A stretch of DNA of 64,000 nt from Neglectibacter sp. X58. GTDB lineage: Bacteria > Bacillota > Clostridia > Oscillospirales > Acutalibacteraceae. Positions 1-9,769 of the stretch are shown piece by piece. The notes under the pieces are model-generated. The model saw only the letters and a list, made by a program, of their open reading frames with translations, had not been told where the DNA came from and did not search any database. The stretch is taken from NCBI RefSeq assembly GCF_009936035.1, contig NZ_QWEO01000002.1, positions 1 to 64,000 of the forward strand, written 5' to 3'. Positions within the stretch are counted from its first letter, which is position 1. Each line of letters opens with the position of its first letter. The position numbers and the translations under genes are program-made.

Positions 1-210
1 AGTTTTGACAGATAATCGGGCATTTTCCCTGTTTTTCTCGGCGTTTTCCTCTACGTCTATTCGTCTGGTCGTCAGAGGAGGAAGGGCGCGGCGACCTGTT
101 GCGCTGGTACAAAATCTTATGATTTTGGCCTTGCACCCCTTTTGGGGAATTGACCCCCTGTGCAGAAAGGATGTGCATTTGTATCAGATTTGGCCACCTT
201 TGCCACTCGA

Positions 211-250
211 AACCCGCTTAACCTAGTGTTTAAGCGGGTTTTGTTGTCTT
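211..250 (+). terminator. Rho-independent terminator
   Basis: Eleven-base arms, AACCCGCTTAA at 211-221 and its exact complement at 230-240, enclose an 8-base loop and are followed by a T-rich tract at 241-250. It probably ends a transcript entering from the left edge. Confidence 0.75.
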
Positions 251-332
251 ATTTTATCCTGATTGTAACGGAGAAACGCCAAGATTTGAGGTTCAAAAGG
301 CCACCACGCCTCTCTTTTGCCCTGCCTGCCCC

Positions 333-361
333 TTGATTTTCCGCCAGCCCCATGGCATAAT
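333..361 (+). promoter_or_regulatory. Sigma-A type promoter
   Basis: TTGATT at 333-338, a 17-bp spacer and CATAAT at 356-361 lie 34 bases before the HAD gene start. Spacing is ideal and only three bases depart from consensus. Confidence 0.6.
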
Positions 362-394
362 AGAGACGGCAGTAAAATATAGCGGAAAGGAACG

Positions 395-1123
395 GTGGGG
401 CGCTCTTCTTTGGAAAGCCCCTGCCGTATGACGATTCTTATGGAAACCACGCCTTATAAAGCCTGTCTTTTCGATTTAGACGGCACCCTGGTGGACACCC
501 TTTTTTCCATCGCACATTTCGGCAACGGGGCCTTGGAAAGCTTCGGTCTGCCTGCCATTGCCCCCGCCGCTTACAAGCGGCTGGTGGGAAACGGGGCGGA
601 CGTGCTGATTCAGCGGATGCTGGAAACCGTGGGGGCAAGGCTCCGACCAGAGGACGTGAAAGCCCTGCGGGCGGAATACGACCGCCGGTATGAGGCGGAT
701 CCCCTGGCCCTGGCAGGGCCGTATCCCGGCTTGCCCGACGTGCTGGCGCGTTTGCACGAGAGGGGCGTCCTGCTGGGGGTGCTGTCCAATAAGCCGGATA
801 ACATGACCCAGTATATTGCCAGCGCCTTTTATGGCAAGGTGCTCAGCCAGGTGCGGGGCCAGCGGGAAGGCTCCCCCAAAAAGCCAGATCCCGCTGTGCC
901 CCTGGAGATGGCGGCGGCCTGGGGGCTTTCCCCCGGGGAAATCCTGTACATAGGGGACAGCGGCGTGGACATGGAAACCGGGAAAAACGCCGGGATGGAT
1001 GCCTGCGGCGTGCTGTGGGGCTTCCGGGACGAGGAAGAGCTGCGGCGCTGCGGGGCAGTGTACCTTGCGGGGGATCCGGCACAGCTTTTGCAGGCGGCGC
1101 TGGGGAAAGGGAGGAAAGCATGA
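395..1123 (+). CDS. HAD-superfamily phosphatase (phosphoglycolate phosphatase-like)
   Basis: Predicted hydrolase of small phosphorylated metabolites, cytosolic. All four HAD motifs are visible: the nucleophile motif FDLDGTLVD near residues 26-34, the serine of LSNKPD, the lysine of KKPDP and the acidic IGDSGVDM motif. The helical cap between motifs I and II resembles Gph/PpaX-type phosphatases. The GTG at 395 has AAAGGA five bases upstream; ATG 428 or 440 would remove 11-15 residues and begin closer to the usual family start, so the start is uncertain. The stop overlaps the next ATG in an ATGA junction, so both genes are probably translationally coupled. The substrate cannot be read from the sequence. 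Confidence 0.85.
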   Translation: MGRSSLESPCRMTILMETTPYKACLFDLDGTLVDTLFSIAHFGNGALESFGLPAIAPAAYKRLVGNGADVLIQRMLETVGARLRPEDVKALRAEYDRRYEADPLALAGPYPGLPDVLARLHERGVLLGVLSNKPDNMTQYIASAFYGKVLSQVRGQREGSPKKPDPAVPLEMAAAWGLSPGEILYIGDSGVDMETGKNAGMDACGVLWGFRDEEELRRCGAVYLAGDPAQLLQAALGKGRKA

Positions 1124-1452
1124 GCAGCTTTGGCTTTGAGGAGATGCAGGCAATCCAGAAGGAATTGCAGGAAAAATATTTTGACAAGTGGGGCGGGCTA
1201 AACCCACAAAAGGGCCGGGACTCCCTTTTGTGGATGATGATAGAGGCCGGGGAGGCGGCGGATATCATCAAAAAGCAGGGCGACAAGGCCATCCTGGAAA
1301 ACCCGGAAACCCGCCACGATTTCATTGAGGAAATGTGCGACGTGATGATGTATTTTAACGATGTCCTGCTGTGTTACTCCATCACCCCGGAGGAGCTGAC
1401 AGAAATCTACCAGGCAAAGCACGAAAGAAACATGAAACGCTGGACAACCTGA
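1120..1452 (+). CDS. MazG-like nucleotide pyrophosphohydrolase
   Basis: A 110-residue, all-alpha protein with the metal-binding pattern of the MazG/dUTPase-like superfamily: ExxE in MIEAGEAAD and ExxD in EEMCDVMMYFND. Such enzymes hydrolyse (d)NTPs to monophosphates and pyrophosphate, often for nucleotide-pool cleaning. ATG 1120 overlaps the upstream stop by four bases and follows a GGGAGGAAAG ribosome site; a longer frame from 1015 would overlap the HAD gene without a ribosome site. A strong hairpin follows the stop, so the two genes form a bicistronic unit. The nucleotide specificity is unknown. Confidence 0.75.
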   Translation: MSSFGFEEMQAIQKELQEKYFDKWGGLNPQKGRDSLLWMMIEAGEAADIIKKQGDKAILENPETRHDFIEEMCDVMMYFNDVLLCYSITPEELTEIYQAKHERNMKRWTT

Positions 1453-1454
1453 GG

Positions 1455-1507
1455 ACCATAAAAGAACTCCCCCGCTCTGGAGGCGGAGGAGTTCTTTTAT
1501 GGTTTTT
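1455..1507 (+). terminator. Terminator after the HAD-MazG unit
   Basis: A perfect 16-bp stem (1455-1470 with 1488-1503) is followed by a short T run. It abuts the MITE-like element. Confidence 0.8.
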
Positions 1508-1673
1508 AGGGCGTGTTCACATAAGATGAACATGTGGATTTTTGAGCAGGTTTTTGGCAGAATCAAGTCAAAAATTCGCAGATGTACTTTGCGTACCTCA
1601 AGAATTTTTGGCAAAGAAGATGGCAAAAAACCGCCAAAAAGACGCTTGCAAGCGCTTATGTGAACAGGCCCTA
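1507..1673. mobile_element. MITE-like element with terminal inverted repeats
   Basis: A 167-bp segment without a gene is bounded by 19-bp inverted repeats, TAGGGCGTGTTCACATAAG at 1507-1525 and the complement of TAGGGCCTGTTCACATAAG at 1655-1673 (18 of 19 match). Outer TA dinucleotides could be a TA target duplication, as seen with IS630/Tc1-mariner-type elements. There is no transposase inside, so it would be non-autonomous. Its right end carries the stop codon of the GH78 gene at 1671-1673. The family is inferred from structure only. Confidence 0.6.
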
Positions 1674-4241
1674 GAAGCTGTGCCGCCCGGGGCCAAGCCT
1701 TTCTGTCCTGCCGTCGGGCAGCAACAGGTCGGCCTCGCAGTCAAAGGGCACTGTGATGGTATACCGCAGGGCCTCCCCGTCATACCGCCAGCACACCTCA
1801 TACCGGCCCGCAGCCGTATCCATGCCCATTTCCACAAAGCGGATGCGGGGATCCGGCATGGGGCGGATAGCGGCCCGCTTATAGCCGGGGGCCTCCTCGC
1901 AGGGGCTGATCCCCGCCATGTTCCGGTACATCCAGTCCGCAATGGAGCCATAGGCATAGTGGTTCAGGCTGTTCATGCCTGTGCCGCTGATGGAGCCGTC
2001 AGGCAGGATGGAGTTCCACCGCTCCCAGATGGTGGTGGCCCCCATCTTCACTTCATACAGCCAGCTTGGGAAATCGTCATTTAAAAACAGGGTGTAGGCC
2101 ACGTCGTTTGCGCCGTTGTCGGAAAGCACCCGGCACAGGAAGGGTGTGCCGCAGAAGCCGGTGTCCAAATGCCAGTTCTTCCCCTCAATCCGTTTAATAA
2201 GCTGGGCAAGCACCGCGTCTTTCTTCCCTTCCGGGAAAATGCCGAAATAGAGGCTCAGCACGCAGGCAGTCTGGGTGCCCTCCATCCTGAAGCTTCCGTC
2301 CGGGTTAAAGTATTCCCCTATAACAGCCGCTCTGATTTTCTCCGCCAAGGCTTCATAATCAGCGGCGTCCTCTGCATAGCCCAGGGCCTTGGCAGCCTTG
2401 GCTGTAAGGGACGTGGAATAATAGTAGAAGCAGGAGGCGGTATACTGCAAATCCGTAGCGCCGAAGGGATCCTGGTCGTGCTCCAAATCCGTCTTTTTGT
2501 CCAGGGCCAGCCAGTCCCCAAGCTGCTCTCCCCGCAGCCACAGGCCCCTGTCCCCGTCCAGCCTGTCGTCCTTCCGGATACGCTCCACCCAGTTTTTCAT
2601 CACATCATATTCCCGGCGCAGCAGGTTTACGTCCCCGTAATTTTCATATACAGCCCAGGGCATCATGGTGGCCACGTCGCTCCAGATGGCGCAGCCCTTT
2701 TCGTTGTTGTTCACCCAGGACTGGGGCTTGTCCTCATGGGCCACCTTGGGGCTGGGCACAAAAAAGGGTACAGCCCCGCCGTATGCCTTTTCCTCATGGG
2801 CCAGGTTCACCACAAAATGGTGGAAGAAGGCGGGCATATAGATGTTCTTGCAGGCGGTGGCGCTGATAATCGCCGCGTCCCCTGTCCAGCCCAGGCGCTC
2901 GTCCCGCTGGGGGCAGTCGGTGGGCACGTCCAGGAAATTATCAAACTGGCCCCACATGGCGTTTTGGAACAACCGGTTTACCCGGGGGTTGTCCGTCTCC
3001 ATGGAGCCGGTGGGATCGATGTCTGAACGGATATGGCATGCTGTAAAGTCTTGCGGCTTTACGTTTTGCACGCCCTCCACCTTTACAAACCGGAAGCCGT
3101 AGAAGGTGAAATGGGGCCGCGCCCGGGCGGGCTTCCCGCCGCTGATATAGGTATATTCGCATTTAGCCGAGCGCAGGTTGTCCCGATAGAAGCAGCCTTC
3201 CTGCATCACCTCGCTGTAGCTGAGCTTTATTTCCGTGCCCTCCGGCTCGTCCGCGTGAAACTCCACCCAGCCCGTCATGTTCTGCCCAAAATCCAGCACC
3301 GTTTCGCCCTTAGGGGTGGTGATAATCTCCACCGGGGCAAACTCCCGCTTTTTCACAATCTTCGGCCCGAACCGGGCCACTAAGGGCCTGCCCTCCTGCC
3401 GCACCTCCACGCCGGAGGAGGGCGCGGCACATGCCGCCTCTGCCCATTGGGGCACAGCCTTCCTAGCGTCAAACACCTCGCCGTCATAGATATTGGAAAA
3501 CTCCACCGGGGAGGGAAGGCTTTCCCAGGTTTCATCGGAGTTTATCACAAGGGACGTGCCGTCTGTGAATTCTACATGCAGCTCGCAGATGGCCTGCATG
3601 GTGTCCCCGTACAAATCCTTGTAGCGGTCAAACACGATTTCCCCCTTGTACCACCCCGGCCCTAATGCCAGGCCCAAGGCGTTTTCCCCCTTTTGCAGCA
3701 GGGCGGTCACGTCAAAGGTCTGGTATTCCAAATTGGCGTCGTAGCAGTGATAGCCGGGCAGCAGGTATTCGTCCCCGGCCTTTTTCCCGTTGACATACAG
3801 CTCATAAATCCCCACGCCGCAGGCATATGCCCGGGCAGACTTCACCTCTCCCGACAGGGAGAAGGCCTTCCGCAGCAGAGGGTGCCGCTCCTTATCCATA
3901 TCCGCGGCAATCCATTTGGCCTGCCAAGGCTCATCCTCCTTAGCCGTTTCAAACCAGGCGCCGGCTGTGGCGCTGTCTCCCCCGTCCCCCCACACGGTAA
4001 CAGCCCACACATACCGGGTGCGGGGCAAAAGCTCTATAGGGGCCTCAAAGCCCAAAGAGGAAATGTCCCCCCGCCTGCCGCTGTCATACACCTTTGCGCC
4101 CTCCGAGGTGTGAACTGTAACCTGGGCGCTGTCCTGCTTTTTGTCGGGGGTGTCCTGTGCCACCCAGGAAAAAATGGGCCTGCCCAAAAAGTGGCCCAGA
4201 GGGGTGGTGAAATGGTTTACCCGGAGGTTTGTAAGCTTCAT
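1671..4241 (-). CDS. Alpha-L-rhamnosidase, GH78 family
   Basis: Predicted to release terminal alpha-L-rhamnose from pectic side chains, glycosides or flavonoids. About 856 residues with beta-sandwich modules in the N-terminal half and an (alpha/alpha)6 catalytic barrel. The hallmark DCPQRDERLGWTGDA near residues 442-456 carries the acidic catalytic residues, and IWERWNSI further on supplies the probable second catalytic glutamate. No signal peptide is visible, so it should act in the cytosol on imported oligosaccharides. ATG 4241 is preferred over GTG 4250 because AAGGAG overlaps the GTG. The gene is divergent from a GH51 gene, suggesting joint use of arabinose/rhamnose-containing glycans. 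Its stop codon lies in the end of a MITE-like element. Confidence 0.9.
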   Translation of the reverse strand: MKLTNLRVNHFTTPLGHFLGRPIFSWVAQDTPDKKQDSAQVTVHTSEGAKVYDSGRRGDISSLGFEAPIELLPRTRYVWAVTVWGDGGDSATAGAWFETAKEDEPWQAKWIAADMDKERHPLLRKAFSLSGEVKSARAYACGVGIYELYVNGKKAGDEYLLPGYHCYDANLEYQTFDVTALLQKGENALGLALGPGWYKGEIVFDRYKDLYGDTMQAICELHVEFTDGTSLVINSDETWESLPSPVEFSNIYDGEVFDARKAVPQWAEAACAAPSSGVEVRQEGRPLVARFGPKIVKKREFAPVEIITTPKGETVLDFGQNMTGWVEFHADEPEGTEIKLSYSEVMQEGCFYRDNLRSAKCEYTYISGGKPARARPHFTFYGFRFVKVEGVQNVKPQDFTACHIRSDIDPTGSMETDNPRVNRLFQNAMWGQFDNFLDVPTDCPQRDERLGWTGDAAIISATACKNIYMPAFFHHFVVNLAHEEKAYGGAVPFFVPSPKVAHEDKPQSWVNNNEKGCAIWSDVATMMPWAVYENYGDVNLLRREYDVMKNWVERIRKDDRLDGDRGLWLRGEQLGDWLALDKKTDLEHDQDPFGATDLQYTASCFYYYSTSLTAKAAKALGYAEDAADYEALAEKIRAAVIGEYFNPDGSFRMEGTQTACVLSLYFGIFPEGKKDAVLAQLIKRIEGKNWHLDTGFCGTPFLCRVLSDNGANDVAYTLFLNDDFPSWLYEVKMGATTIWERWNSILPDGSISGTGMNSLNHYAYGSIADWMYRNMAGISPCEEAPGYKRAAIRPMPDPRIRFVEMGMDTAAGRYEVCWRYDGEALRYTITVPFDCEADLLLPDGRTERLGPGRHSF

Positions 4242-4285
4242 GCGCCTCACTCCTTAAAAAAATATTTTTTATTCCCGTTTGGAAA

Positions 4286-4314
4286 TTTACATGGCGGATG
4301 ATTTGTATTATACT
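4286..4314 (+). promoter_or_regulatory. Promoter for the GH51 gene
   Basis: TTTACA (4286-4291), a 17-bp spacer and TATACT (4309-4314) predict a start near 4321 and a 100-base leader before the arabinofuranosidase. Confidence 0.7.
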
Positions 4315-4418
4315 GTAAGAGTAGCACAAATCCGGGGAAAAAGGAAGGACGAAGCTTGCAAAAAGCTGCGACCAAACTTTTCCAAGACGCGGAATAATTT
4401 CAGCAGGAGGGATTTTAA

Positions 4419-5971
<1,553 letters not shown>

Positions 5972-6004
5972 TATAGCCTGTTCCCAGCCCGCGCCCCGGC
6001 GCAG

Positions 6005-6043
6005 ATCAAAAAAGCGGCCCGCCCCGAAGGGAGGCCGCTTTCC
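6005..6043 (-). terminator. Terminator between convergent genes
   Basis: Nine-bp arms AAAGCGGCC (6011-6019) and GGCCGCTTT (6033-6041). On the minus strand it ends in a run of Ts, so it best serves the ABC permease transcript; read on the plus strand the T run is weak. Confidence 0.75.
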
Positions 6044-6053
6044 TAACAGGTTC

Positions 6054-6836
6054 TTATTTCACCGCCGCCCGGCGCATCACCAGCCAGGTAAGGCCGGAGA
6101 AAACCGCCGTAAGCGCCAGGCATGTAAAGCACAGCCTGGGCAGGCTGGAAAGGCACATCTGGCATAAGTTTAACAGCAAAGACAGAAGCGTTTTTTCCAG
6201 CCAGGGGTTCACCTCCAGAAGGGCGCTGCCGGCAATCAGCAGGCAGGGCCAGCCAGCCCAGAGGATGATTTTCCCCACCTTGCCCAGACGGTAGTTGAAG
6301 GCAGTAATCAAATAGCCGAAGGCATTCACCGCCAGCAGCACAAAAAAGCTGAACACAATGGACAGCACCGCGGAAGCCCCGGAGGTGGATACGGTATAGG
6401 TGAAATCAGAGCTTACCACTGACGTGACGTCAGTGCAATAGCATATCTCATAGAGGGAATGGGCAAAAAAGCTGTTGGGGAAGGGCAAGCTCAACAGGGA
6501 AATAAGCAGGGTGTAAATTTCATCCGCCACAGCCATCGCCCCGCAGACAGTAGCCATAGCCCCCATCCGGGCCAAAAACTGGCTGCGGCGGGAAATCCCA
6601 TGCTGGATGTTCAGCAGGAAGCTGTCCTTAAAAGCGCAGAGGGAGAGGATAAAAGAGAACACCATGGTCACAGCGGTAATGCCGCTGGAAGTGATGGTAA
6701 GGTCTGCGTCCGCCGCGTTTGCAAAAGGGAGGAACAGCAGGCTCAGCAAAACCATGCCCACCATCACGCCATAAAACACCAGGATAGCCATACGCTGGTC
6801 GTGTACCTGATAGCGGTAAGAGGAAAGGAGCTTCAT
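6054..6836 (-). CDS. ABC-2-like membrane permease
   Basis: About 260 residues with roughly six hydrophobic segments, for example ILVFYGVMVGMVLLSLLFL near the N terminus and KIILWAGWPCLLIAGSALL later. It has no nucleotide-binding motif. It follows an ABC ATPase and a GntR regulator, an arrangement common for YtrA-type regulated exporters. ATG 6836 is chosen because GAGGT lies six bases upstream; a longer frame would run into the ATPase gene. The substrate is unknown; antibiotic or peptide stress export is a guess based on operon type. Confidence 0.75.
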   Translation of the reverse strand: MKLLSSYRYQVHDQRMAILVFYGVMVGMVLLSLLFLPFANAADADLTITSSGITAVTMVFSFILSLCAFKDSFLLNIQHGISRRSQFLARMGAMATVCGAMAVADEIYTLLISLLSLPFPNSFFAHSLYEICYCTDVTSVVSSDFTYTVSTSGASAVLSIVFSFFVLLAVNAFGYLITAFNYRLGKVGKIILWAGWPCLLIAGSALLEVNPWLEKTLLSLLLNLCQMCLSSLPRLCFTCLALTAVFSGLTWLVMRRAAVK

Positions 6837-6885
6837 AGTAATACCTCGTTTCTGTGAAAAAATAAATGCAGCACGTGCGGGATTC

Positions 6886-7737
6886 TCAGGAATTTGTAAG
6901 CTGGATAAACAGCTTCTGCAGATCCATGGGGCCAAATTCCAGGTCTTTGGCAGCTTCCCTGCCCTTTTCCGGAGCGCCCAGCACATAGGCTGTGCGCAGG
7001 CCGCCCAAAGCGTCCATCCCTATCACCTTTTTGCCCTGGATGTAGGCGTCCACCGCCGCGGCCCCGCCGGATACGGTGTAGCCCCCGGCCAGCAGGCTTT
7101 CCCGGGATTCCTGCCGCAAAATCTCCCCTTCCTTAATAATCACCACGTCCTCCACCAAATTTGCCACCTCTTCAATCAAGTGGGTGGAGAGCACCACCGT
7201 GAAAGGGTTCTCCGCATACTTTTCCAGCAGCCGCTTGTAGAAAAGCTCCCGGTGGTTGGCGTCCAGGCCCAGCACAGGCTCATCCAGCAGCACATAAGGC
7301 ACGTTTACGCAAAGGGCCAGCACCAGCTTGAAAATAGAGCGGTAGCCTGTGGACAGCCCAGAGATCTTCGCCCCGGGGTTCAGCCCGAAATCCCCCAAAA
7401 GCTTCTCCCCATAGCTTTCATCAAAGCTGGGGTAAAAAGCCTTTGCCCAGCGGAAGGCCCCCTTTACCCGCATACTCTCCGGGTGCAGGGTGGTTTCGCT
7501 CATCAAAAAGATTTTTGCCTGGGCCCCGTCGTTTTCCATCCCGTTTTCCCTGTCCACAAGCACTGTGCCCTCATCTGGGAAAACCCGGTTTGTCAAAATG
7601 TTCAGCAGGGTGGATTTCCCCGCGCCGTTGCGGCCCAGCAGGCCGTAAATCTTGTTCTCTTCAAACACAGCGCTCACCCCTTTCAGGGCCTGCACCTGTC
7701 CAAAGCTTTTGGAGATGCCCTTCAGTTCAATCGCCAT
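6886..7737 (-). CDS. ABC transporter ATP-binding protein
   Basis: A 283-residue ATPase with Walker A GRNGAGKST near residue 36, Walker B YVLLDEPVLGLD and a switch histidine in LSTHLIEE. The signature is LSTGY rather than canonical LSGGQ, a variation found in exporter ATPases of this kind. A C-terminal extension of about 70 residues follows the core. Its ATG overlaps the end of the GntR gene by 11 bases, so translation is probably coupled, and the permease gene follows after 49 bases. It should energise the neighbouring permease; the cargo is unknown. Confidence 0.88.
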   Translation of the reverse strand: MAIELKGISKSFGQVQALKGVSAVFEENKIYGLLGRNGAGKSTLLNILTNRVFPDEGTVLVDRENGMENDGAQAKIFLMSETTLHPESMRVKGAFRWAKAFYPSFDESYGEKLLGDFGLNPGAKISGLSTGYRSIFKLVLALCVNVPYVLLDEPVLGLDANHRELFYKRLLEKYAENPFTVVLSTHLIEEVANLVEDVVIIKEGEILRQESRESLLAGGYTVSGGAAAVDAYIQGKKVIGMDALGGLRTAYVLGAPEKGREAAKDLEFGPMDLQKLFIQLTNS

Positions 7738-8128
7738 TTTCTACCCTTCCTTTCTCCGCGCTGTCAAATTCCAGCGCCACCATATCCAGCAGTTCCTGCC
7801 GTCCGATTTCCAGCCGCCGCGCCTCTGAAACCATGGCTTCCACAAAGCGCTGGGAAAAGTCCCCCTGGCGCTTTTTTTGCAGCAAAGCCCTGGCCCCCTC
7901 TGCTACAAACATGCCCACGCCCCGTTTTTTATAGGCGGCCCCCTGATCCACCAGCAGGTTTATGCCCTTCAAGGCCGTAGCCGGGTTGATAGTATACTGT
8001 ACGGAAAGCTCTGTGATGGAGGGAAGCTGCCCCCCTTCCGGCAAAGCGCCAGAGATCACGGCATCCTCCAGGCTCTCGGCAATTTGCAGGAAAATGGGCT
8101 TTTCCCCGCTGAAATCTACCTTTCGCAT
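7727..8128 (-). CDS. GntR-family regulator, YtrA subfamily
   Basis: A 133-residue repressor with an N-terminal winged helix (IFLQIAESLEDAVISGAL, then LPSITELSVQYTINPATALK) and only a short C-terminal dimerisation tail of helices, the compact YtrA layout. AGGAGG stands before ATG 8128. It heads a GntR-ATPase-permease operon. A consensus promoter (8181-8209) and a palindrome just downstream of the predicted start site (8151-8170) suggest it represses its own operon. The inducer is unknown. Confidence 0.88.
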   Translation of the reverse strand: MRKVDFSGEKPIFLQIAESLEDAVISGALPEGGQLPSITELSVQYTINPATALKGINLLVDQGAAYKKRGVGMFVAEGARALLQKKRQGDFSQRFVEAMVSEARRLEIGRQELLDMVALEFDSAEKGRVENGD

Positions 8129-8150
8129 GTGCGCCTCCTTTCTTGTTTAG

Positions 8151-8170
8151 TTAGTTACTTGAGTAATTAA
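8151..8170. promoter_or_regulatory. Candidate GntR operator
   Basis: TTAGTTACT-TG-AGTAATTAA is an inverted repeat matching at 8 of 9 positions. It lies about 4-23 bases after the predicted start site and just before the GntR gene, well placed for autorepression. Confidence 0.55.
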
Positions 8171-8180
8171 CCATGACAGC

Positions 8181-8209
8181 AGTATACCACTGCTTTCCAC
8201 CCCTGTCAA
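8181..8209 (-). promoter_or_regulatory. Promoter of the GntR-ABC operon
   Basis: On the minus strand TTGACA (8209-8204), a 17-bp spacer and TATACT (8186-8181). The -35 box is perfect and the -10 box differs at one base. Confidence 0.8.
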
Positions 8210-8235
8210 GGGGCTGGGCAAAATTTTTTCCAAAC

Positions 8236-8264
8236 AAAAAGGCGGCCGGGTTTCCCCCGCCGCC
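8236..8264 (-). terminator. Terminator after GNAT gene
   Basis: On the minus strand the stem GGCGGC/GCCGCC, a G-G mismatch and GGG/CCC close a GAAA loop, followed by five Ts. It separates the acetyltransferase from the GntR promoter. Confidence 0.75.
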
Positions 8265-8279
8265 CGTCCGCCTGCCATT

Positions 8280-8768
8280 TTACAAATTCTTCCGGTAATA
8301 CAGCACCAATTCCCCCTCTTCCTCCTGGGCCATAACAAACTCCCTGTAGCCCCAGTGGAGATAGATGCCCAGGTTCCGGGTTTCCTTTGCGTCCACCCCA
8401 ATAGTCAGGGCTTCCAGGCCCCGCTTCCTGGCATAGCCCTCTAAAACCCCCACCAGCCTGGACATGTGCCCCTGGCCTTCCCAGCGCTTTTCCATGCGCA
8501 GGGCATTCACGTTCCCAACAGACTTCCCATCCGCCAAAGCCAGCCTGCCTTCTATGGCCCCGCAGGCAGGGGACAGCAGCAGGGTGGCCTCCCCTACAGG
8601 CTCCCCCTCCAGCACAGCGGCAAAGGTTATGCCCATGCCATTTTCGTTATAGGCGGTATATTCCCTGGCCCACTTGGCCCAGCGGGGATCTGCCGGGTTG
8701 GCCAGGACGTTCTTTTCCCATAAACAGGCCAGTTCCTCTTTTGTTGCGGCATGATAAACAGCTTCCAT
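8280..8768 (-). CDS. GNAT-family N-acetyltransferase
   Basis: A 162-residue single-domain acetyltransferase. The acetyl-CoA pyrophosphate loop appears as RWEGQGHMSRLVG, a variant of the usual Q/RxxGxG/A, followed by a helix and the conserved NLGIYLHWGYREF near the C terminus. AGAAGGAGGT precedes ATG 8768. It appears to be monocistronic, with its own terminator. The acceptor substrate cannot be inferred. Confidence 0.8.
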   Translation of the reverse strand: MEAVYHAATKEELACLWEKNVLANPADPRWAKWAREYTAYNENGMGITFAAVLEGEPVGEATLLLSPACGAIEGRLALADGKSVGNVNALRMEKRWEGQGHMSRLVGVLEGYARKRGLEALTIGVDAKETRNLGIYLHWGYREFVMAQEEEGELVLYYRKNL

Positions 8769-8874
8769 GTGTGTACCTCCTTCTGCGGCAGCAAAGGGCC
8801 TGCCGTTCCCATTATGCCACCGCCGCCCGTCCTTGTCAAGCCGCCCCTTTTATGCCCCGCAGTTTAGGCACGCC

Positions 8875-9654
8875 TCACCGCACCCCCTGCTTTTGCAGGT
8901 ATACCACATATTCCTCCAGGCACAGCCCCAGCCGCTTCATCTCCCCCGCGTGTTTGCGCCCCACATAGCGGTAGTGCCAGCTTTCCTTGTCAATGCCTGT
9001 GATGGAAGCCTTTTCCGCCTGATACCGTTCTATAAAGCCGTAATCGGCGCTGTGCTCCTGCAGCCAGGCATATGCCTTTGTCTTTTCAAAGGCGTCGCTC
9101 ACCTCATTGAGGTCAATGGCAAGGCCCGTGTGGTGCTCGCTGCATCCGGGCTGGGCAATGGTGCGCAAGGCGTCCTCTTCCGCCTCCTTTTCCCCCATGC
9201 CGGCCTTCCGGTTCTCCTCTATGGCCCGGGCAAGCACTTCCTCCTGCTCCTCCACACTGCGGTAACCCGAGGCCACCCAGAACCACACGCCCTCCTTTTC
9301 CGCGGCCCTGCACATGGCGGCATAGTCCTCATACATCGCTATATCCACCAGTTCGTCATCCACCATCCGGGGCGTAACCTGCCAGCCCTCCGGCAGGGGC
9401 GTCTGGCCGTTCACCAGCACCAGCAGGGGATCGGAAAGCTGGCGGCAGCCCCCAAAAGGCCCTGCCTGCGCCCCGGCCTGCACCGTCTGCTGGGCCGCGT
9501 CCCGGGCAGCCCGCTCTGCCTCCCAGCCCCCCAGCATACTCACCGCCATGGTCAAAAGCAGCGCGGCAATGATGATAAAAGCCGCCACCGGCTCGGTCAG
9601 GTGTTTGTCCTTCTTGTCCTTTTTCAAAATCTGCTTCCCCCTTCTGCAAAGCAT
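8875..9654 (-). CDS. D-alanyl-D-alanine carboxypeptidase, M15B (VanY-like)
   Basis: Membrane-anchored zinc peptidase expected to trim the terminal D-Ala from peptidoglycan stem peptides outside the cell. A single N-terminal membrane segment (AAFIIIAALLLTMAVSML) follows a basic cytosolic stretch. The catalytic domain has SGYRS, the zinc motif SEHHTGLAIDLN (His and Asp ligands) and ESWHYRYVG with the catalytic Glu and third ligand His. ATG 9654 is selected because the longer frame would overlap the divergent gene; its GGGGAG ribosome site is rather close. With no VanA/H/X partners, general wall remodelling is more likely than glycopeptide resistance. Confidence 0.88.
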   Translation of the reverse strand: MLCRRGKQILKKDKKDKHLTEPVAAFIIIAALLLTMAVSMLGGWEAERAARDAAQQTVQAGAQAGPFGGCRQLSDPLLVLVNGQTPLPEGWQVTPRMVDDELVDIAMYEDYAAMCRAAEKEGVWFWVASGYRSVEEQEEVLARAIEENRKAGMGEKEAEEDALRTIAQPGCSEHHTGLAIDLNEVSDAFEKTKAYAWLQEHSADYGFIERYQAEKASITGIDKESWHYRYVGRKHAGEMKRLGLCLEEYVVYLQKQGVR

Positions 9655-9688
9655 ACTCCCCTCTATTTTCCCAGTCCCCCGCATACAG

Positions 9689-9694
9689 TATAAT
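9689..9694 (+). promoter_or_regulatory. Candidate -10 box in the divergent spacer
   Basis: A perfect TATAAT stands 76 bases before the C26 peptidase gene. No good -35 is visible at the right distance. The complementary strand reads TATTATACTG, which might serve the divergent carboxypeptidase. Confidence 0.35.
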
Positions 9695-9769
9695 AGGAAA
9701 AATCCGGCACAGATTTTGTGGAATCCCGGAACTTTCCGAAAAAATTCTCTTATAGGAGCTGACAACCCC

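Larger units (their letters stand above)
1..394. other. Left-edge stretch without a convincing gene
   Basis: No open frame here has a ribosome site and recognisable protein content. The stretch holds a terminator at 211-250 that probably ends a gene to the left of the window, and a promoter at 333-361 for the next gene. A 73-codon frame at 5-226 has low-complexity composition and no recognisable family. Confidence 0.5.

Noticed and set aside
5-226. 73-codon frame at the left edge
   Set aside because: No ribosome site, odd composition, no recognisable family, and it runs into a terminator.
8875-9654. Vancomycin resistance VanY
   Set aside because: No VanR/S, VanH, VanA or VanX genes nearby; wall carboxypeptidase role is simpler.
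9548-9769. N-terminal extension of the C26 peptidase
   Set aside because: Lies across the divergent carboxypeptidase gene and lacks a ribosome site.
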